Source: Caldifarciminota bacterium (GTDB lineage: Bacteria; Hydrothermota; Tepidihabitantia; B3-TA06). Taken from it: a stretch of 8,575 nt of DNA. The stretch lies in the NCBI GenBank assembly GCA_014729665.1, contig WJJO01000190.1:1-8575 (forward strand), given 5' to 3'. Both the position numbers and the translations under genes were made by a program. Under the pieces are notes generated by a model. That model worked only from the letters and a program-made list of their open reading frames with translations. It was not told where the DNA came from and searched no databases. Within the stretch, counting starts at the first letter, position 1; each line of letters opens with the position of its first letter. Shown here piece after piece: positions 6,376 to 8,575 of this stretch.

Positions 6376-6837
6376 TTAGTTTTCGGAAAGGATGTATTCG
6401 TCGTATTGAGTCTCGAAGTAAAGCTTATGCTTGGCTTCCTCGTTCGCCAGTCCGAGTAGAACCTCTTTAAGTCCTTCATCTTCAGTGATTTCTGCAAGAT
6501 TCGAGTAGAGTTTATAAGAAGCCTTTTCTCTCTGCATAGCTACCAAGAGGGCTTTCTGAAAATCGAATTCATCATTTGCGTTAAGATTTACATCTGTTGT
6601 ATAGTCTGCAATCTTCAGATCGGTCACCTTGCTTTCTGCAGAAACAAGTTTCTTTCCCTGTTTGATTCCTTCGAGTTTTTCTTTGTGTTTCAATTCTTCC
6701 GCCGCGAAACTATCGAACATCTCTTTCATGGATTGCCTGTCGGCTCGATTTGAAAGATTTACGTAAAATTGATTGGCTTCCAGTTCCTTACCAATGGCAA
6801 AATCCAAGAGTTCATTTACAGAGCCAAATGTATCCAC
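6376..6837 (-). CDS. Ferritin-like (rubrerythrin-type) diiron protein, 153 aa
   Basis: A small four-helix diiron protein of the rubrerythrin-like group. Predicted ligands are E18, E48/H51 (EELKHKEKL), E104 (QREKASYKLY) and E134/H137 (NEEAKHK), the same E...ExxH...E...ExxH order as its neighbours. It has no rubredoxin domain and no Cys. The C-terminal helix pair closely resembles that of the next upstream protein (YKLYSNLAE against YKLYINLSE), so the two look like paralogues from a tandem duplication, although each has its own promoter. The start is GTG with a GGAGG SD 7 nt upstream. A TATAAT promoter lies upstream and a terminator follows, so it is probably a single-gene unit. A role in peroxide or iron handling is inferred from family and context only. 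Confidence 0.88.
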   Translation of the reverse strand: MDTFGSVNELLDFAIGKELEANQFYVNLSNRADRQSMKEMFDSFAAEELKHKEKLEGIKQGKKLVSAESKVTDLKIADYTTDVNLNANDEFDFQKALLVAMQREKASYKLYSNLAEITEDEGLKEVLLGLANEEAKHKLYFETQYDEYILSEN

Positions 6838-6877
6838 TTCGAATCCTCCTTGATGGGTTTTAGCTTTTTCAATTGTG

Positions 6878-6905
6878 ATTATAGGGCTTCACAGACTTTC
6901 GTCAA
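6878..6905 (-). promoter_or_regulatory. Promoter of the 6376-6837 diiron gene
   Basis: TTGACG (6905-6900), 16-bp spacer and TATAAT (6883-6878) on the minus strand, giving a leader of roughly 34 nt with a GGAGG SD. It starts 20 bp after the stop of the upstream diiron gene. Confidence 0.78.
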
Positions 6906-6925
6906 GCAAACAAGAGCAGGGATGG

Positions 6926-7357
6926 TCAGATTTTTGAAAGCGCCTTTTTTAGATTTTTTCTGTGATCTGCTTCCTGCTCGGCAAGGGTAATTAGTATTTG
7001 ACGGATTTCAGGATCGTCTACCGTCTCGGAAAGGTTTATATAAAGCTTGTAAGCGGATTCTTCACGTCCGATAGCCAACATTATAGCATTCTGGATAGGG
7101 AGTTCTGCTTTGCGTTTGGGCCTAGCTGATTTCGGAAGCATTTCAGAATCCAGTTTGATTTGTCTTGAAGCACTTTTAGTTGTTCTTCTGATTATGTCTA
7201 TCTGACGTTTATGGTTTAGCTCCTGGATAGCGATGTTTTCGAACAGCCTTCGCGTTTGAGGATTCTGCATTTTTCCTGCAAGTTCGGTGTAATATTCATA
7301 GGCACTCTGTTCCTTCTCAGAAGCGAAGCTGAGTACGTCGTAGAGGGTTTTGAACAT
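6926..7357 (-). CDS. Ferritin-like (rubrerythrin-type) diiron protein, 143 aa
   Basis: The smallest of the three diiron proteins. Predicted ligands are E16 (EKEQSAYEYY), E46/H49 (QELNHKRQ), E99 (GREESAYKLY) and E129/H132 (EQEADHRKN). The two halves resemble each other (EQSAYEYYTEL against EESAYKLYINL, and ELNHKR against EADHRK), which shows the internal duplication of helix pairs typical of this fold with unusual clarity. The linker between the halves (about 60-85) is basic. No Cys and no rubredoxin domain are present, so an external electron donor would be needed for peroxidase activity. ATG has a GGAG SD 6 nt upstream. The promoter overlaps the end of the DUF2400 gene. I see no terminator after this gene, so some read-through into the next diiron gene is possible. 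Confidence 0.87.
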   Translation of the reverse strand: MFKTLYDVLSFASEKEQSAYEYYTELAGKMQNPQTRRLFENIAIQELNHKRQIDIIRRTTKSASRQIKLDSEMLPKSARPKRKAELPIQNAIMLAIGREESAYKLYINLSETVDDPEIRQILITLAEQEADHRKNLKKALSKI

Positions 7358-7384
7358 TAATTCTCCTCAATTCGATTCCTGATA

Positions 7385-7412
7385 ATGTTAGCACCAAATA
7401 CAACTATGTCAA
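7385..7412 (-). promoter_or_regulatory. Promoter of the 6926-7357 diiron gene, overlapping the DUF2400 stop codon
   Basis: TTGACA (7412-7407), 16-bp spacer and TAACAT (7390-7385) on the minus strand. The -10 box matches only four of six bases, but the spacing is the same as in every other promoter here. The -35 box contains the DUF2400 TGA stop (7411-7409). Confidence 0.6.
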
Positions 7413-8245
7413 GTAGGGGTAAGGCAGGATTTAAGAAATATTTCCATGTCTGTATCGTCGCGAATGCCCAGGCGGGTGAGGACGAAATCATACTTGACCG
7501 GATCGTCAGGTACTATCTCCCGGAATGCGGCAGTAATCTCCAGCGCGGTCTTGAGGTTTGCCTGTTTTCTAGAGGTTAATTCCAGAGCAAGAGCAATTCT
7601 GTGCATGTGCAGGTCAACGGGCACAATCAGTTTTGTAGGGGAGACGTGTTTCCAGTCACCGAGATCTACAGCATCTTTCCTTACCATCCACCTGAGGAAT
7701 AGATGAAGTCTTTTTGACGCACCGCCTTTCTCAGGATGGGGGAGAAGATGTTTGAAACCGTACCCGTAACACACCTCTTCTTGATCATTATCTGTGAATT
7801 CATGTATTTTATCGATGTAGTTAATTAGTGAAGAGAGGATTGTGTCGAAGGTTTCATCATATCCGGCCAGGAATCCGGCCTCCAGTGAGCCATACTCTTC
7901 GATCATCCTCTTGACCCCCCACAGCATCAGGGCAAAGTCCTCGCCTGCAGCAAAGCGATGCTTAAAGTCTCGGTAGATTCTCTTAAGATCAGGTAGACTA
8001 TGAGAAATCAGGAAATCATACGGGGAATTGCCCATCGGTTCCAGGGCCTTTCCCACGCTTGCCAGAATCTGCTTAATCCCGCCGTAGGCCAGTGATGATG
8101 CAACCATACCAACTATCTCACGATCCCTTAATAACGTGTAATCGTACAGGAACTGTAGGGGGTCAGGGGAGATGTATTCTTTTTTATTATAACAGGTGTA
8201 GAGGCTTTCCAACTGAGGAATGATTGAGGTGAGTGAACCTGACAT
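7409..8245 (-). CDS. TIGR02757/DUF2400 family protein (HhH-GPD-like fold suspected)
   Basis: The 278-residue product matches the TIGR02757/DUF2400 family as I recall it: YISPDPLQFLYDY (24-36), EKGGASKRLHLFLRWMVRKD (172-191), LIVPVDLHMHRIALAL (206-221) and PDDPVKYDFVLTRLGI (246-261). Members are often compared with the HhH-GPD DNA glycosylase superfamily, and the VDLHMHR segment with D211 and the LTRLGI end are reminiscent of it, but the usual Fe-S Cys cluster is absent and no activity is established. The ATG at 8245 is chosen over an upstream in-frame TTG at 8278 because that TTG is itself the -35 box of a good promoter, and the ATG lies 5 nt after the -10 box. There is no SD site, so the mRNA is probably leaderless. 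It stands alone between the SUMF1-like gene and the diiron genes. Confidence 0.88.
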   Translation of the reverse strand: MSGSLTSIIPQLESLYTCYNKKEYISPDPLQFLYDYTLLRDREIVGMVASSLAYGGIKQILASVGKALEPMGNSPYDFLISHSLPDLKRIYRDFKHRFAAGEDFALMLWGVKRMIEEYGSLEAGFLAGYDETFDTILSSLINYIDKIHEFTDNDQEEVCYGYGFKHLLPHPEKGGASKRLHLFLRWMVRKDAVDLGDWKHVSPTKLIVPVDLHMHRIALALELTSRKQANLKTALEITAAFREIVPDDPVKYDFVLTRLGIRDDTDMEIFLKSCLTPT

Positions 8246-8250
8246 CCAGC

Positions 8251-8278
8251 AATATATCCATAAGCCGGAAACTGTCAA
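8251..8278 (-). promoter_or_regulatory. Promoter of the DUF2400 gene, predicted leaderless
   Basis: TTGACA (8278-8273), 16-bp spacer and TATATT (8256-8251) on the minus strand, followed 5 nt later by ATG at 8245. The predicted transcription start falls on or beside the start codon. Confidence 0.75.
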
Positions 8279-8289
8279 CAGTCGATCTT

Positions 8290-8310
8290 CTATCAGTTAA
8301 AAACTGACAG
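8290..8310. repeat. Inverted repeat upstream of the DUF2400 promoter
   Basis: Nine-base arms (CTATCAGTT and AACTGACAG) with one mismatch surround an AAA centre, 11 bp upstream of the -35 box. It lies after the stop of the SUMF1-like gene but has no T tract on the minus strand, so it is not a clear terminator. It could be an operator or a weak transcript-end hairpin. Confidence 0.45.
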
Positions 8311-8337
8311 AAAACCAATTTAATCAGGCAAGGTAAA

Positions 8338-8575
8338 TCAATCCTTGCATACCCGGAAGCCGTAGAATGTCTGGGAAGGGAAAGAACTTTTTCGATAGGC
8401 GCATCGTACGCGGCGCGCTTCGCTTCTATAGTCTCCTCCGCGTACCACGCGGGTAGTTCCTGTATCAGGACCTTGGGGGTTACTGTCAGGGCTTACAGAA
8501 TAGTATTCATCGTCGAACCAATCCGCGCACCACTCGTCTTCATTACCTGCCATATCCAGGCAGCCGTAAGGGGAA
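8338..8575 (-). CDS. C-terminal end of a formylglycine-generating-enzyme-like (SUMF1/FGE-sulfatase domain) protein
   Basis: Only the last 78 residues are in the window; the gene continues beyond base 8575. The frame runs through SPYGCLDMAGNEDEWCADW, then TRVVRGGDYRSEARRVRC and ends in GFRVCKD, the usual closing segments of the FGE-sulfatase fold. The methionine at 8553 is internal, not the start. In true formylglycine-generating enzymes the segment after RGG carries the two catalytic Cys; here those positions are RSEARR, and the nearest Cys is in RVRCAYR. This is therefore probably one of the many non-FGE members that use the fold for binding or for other oxidative chemistry. The common GNVWEWC motif reads GNEDEWC. 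No T-tract terminator follows. The N-terminal architecture (lipoprotein, kinase or other) cannot be seen. Confidence 0.88.
   Translation of the reverse strand, partial: SPYGCLDMAGNEDEWCADWFDDEYYSVSPDSNPQGPDTGTTRVVRGGDYRSEARRVRCAYRKSSFPSQTFYGFRVCKD

Noticed and set aside
1..8575. CRISPR array, tRNA or rRNA gene, insertion sequence, phage genes
   Set aside because: No spaced direct repeats, transposase or integrase reading frames or RNA gene signatures were seen on either strand; nearly all sequence is accounted for by the genes and promoters listed.

Overview
The window looks like a chromosomal piece from an uncultured, anaerobic or microaerophilic bacterium. The evidence is a desulfoferrodoxin, a ferritin, three further small ferritin-like diiron proteins and a DUF438/hemerythrin/PAS protein, all on one strand in about 4.1 kb. 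GC content is moderate by eye. The methyl-directed repair gene is the endonuclease type of MutL found in bacteria without MutH. Clear sigma70-type promoters and Shine-Dalgarno (SD) sites confirm Bacteria. I cannot assign a phylum safely; a candidate phylum with FCB-like or WOR-3-like gene content is only a guess.

Layout: (1) 1-2046, minus strand: mutL followed 5 bp later by miaA, whose 3' part lies outside the window. (2) 2047-2138: a compact divergent promoter region. (3) 2139-3176, plus strand: a secreted two-PASTA-domain protein with a LEA14-like C-terminal region, ending in a strong intrinsic terminator. (4) 3227-6215, minus strand: an oxidative-stress transcription unit dfx - ferritin - ferritin-like protein, closed by an intrinsic terminator, then a DUF438/HHE/PAS protein that probably depends on read-through. 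Tandem promoters precede dfx. (5) 6376-7357, minus strand: two more small ferritin-like proteins, each with its own promoter. (6) 7409-8245, minus strand: a TIGR02757/DUF2400 protein. (7) 8338-8575, minus strand: the C-terminal end of a formylglycine-generating-enzyme-like (SUMF1-type) protein that lacks the catalytic cysteines.

How the genes fit together: superoxide reductase (dfx) turns superoxide into peroxide. Ferritin stores iron and limits Fenton chemistry. The small diiron proteins plausibly remove peroxide or handle iron. The hemerythrin/PAS protein is a candidate O2, NO or redox sensor or carrier. DNA repair (mutL) and a HhH-GPD-like protein (DUF2400) lie on either side, but nothing shows co-regulation with the stress genes.

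The most striking pattern is regulatory. Seven promoters can be read by eye, and all have a TTGACA-like -35 box, a 16-bp spacer and a TATAAT-like -10 box. In three of them (mutL, the PASTA gene, the DUF2400 gene) the start codon lies only 5-7 nt after the -10 box and there is no SD site, which predicts leaderless mRNAs. The iron and oxygen-stress genes have 20-35 nt leaders with good SD sites. The second notable point is a desulfoferrodoxin whose centre I has a His in place of one of the paired Cys, with an extra Cys nearby.
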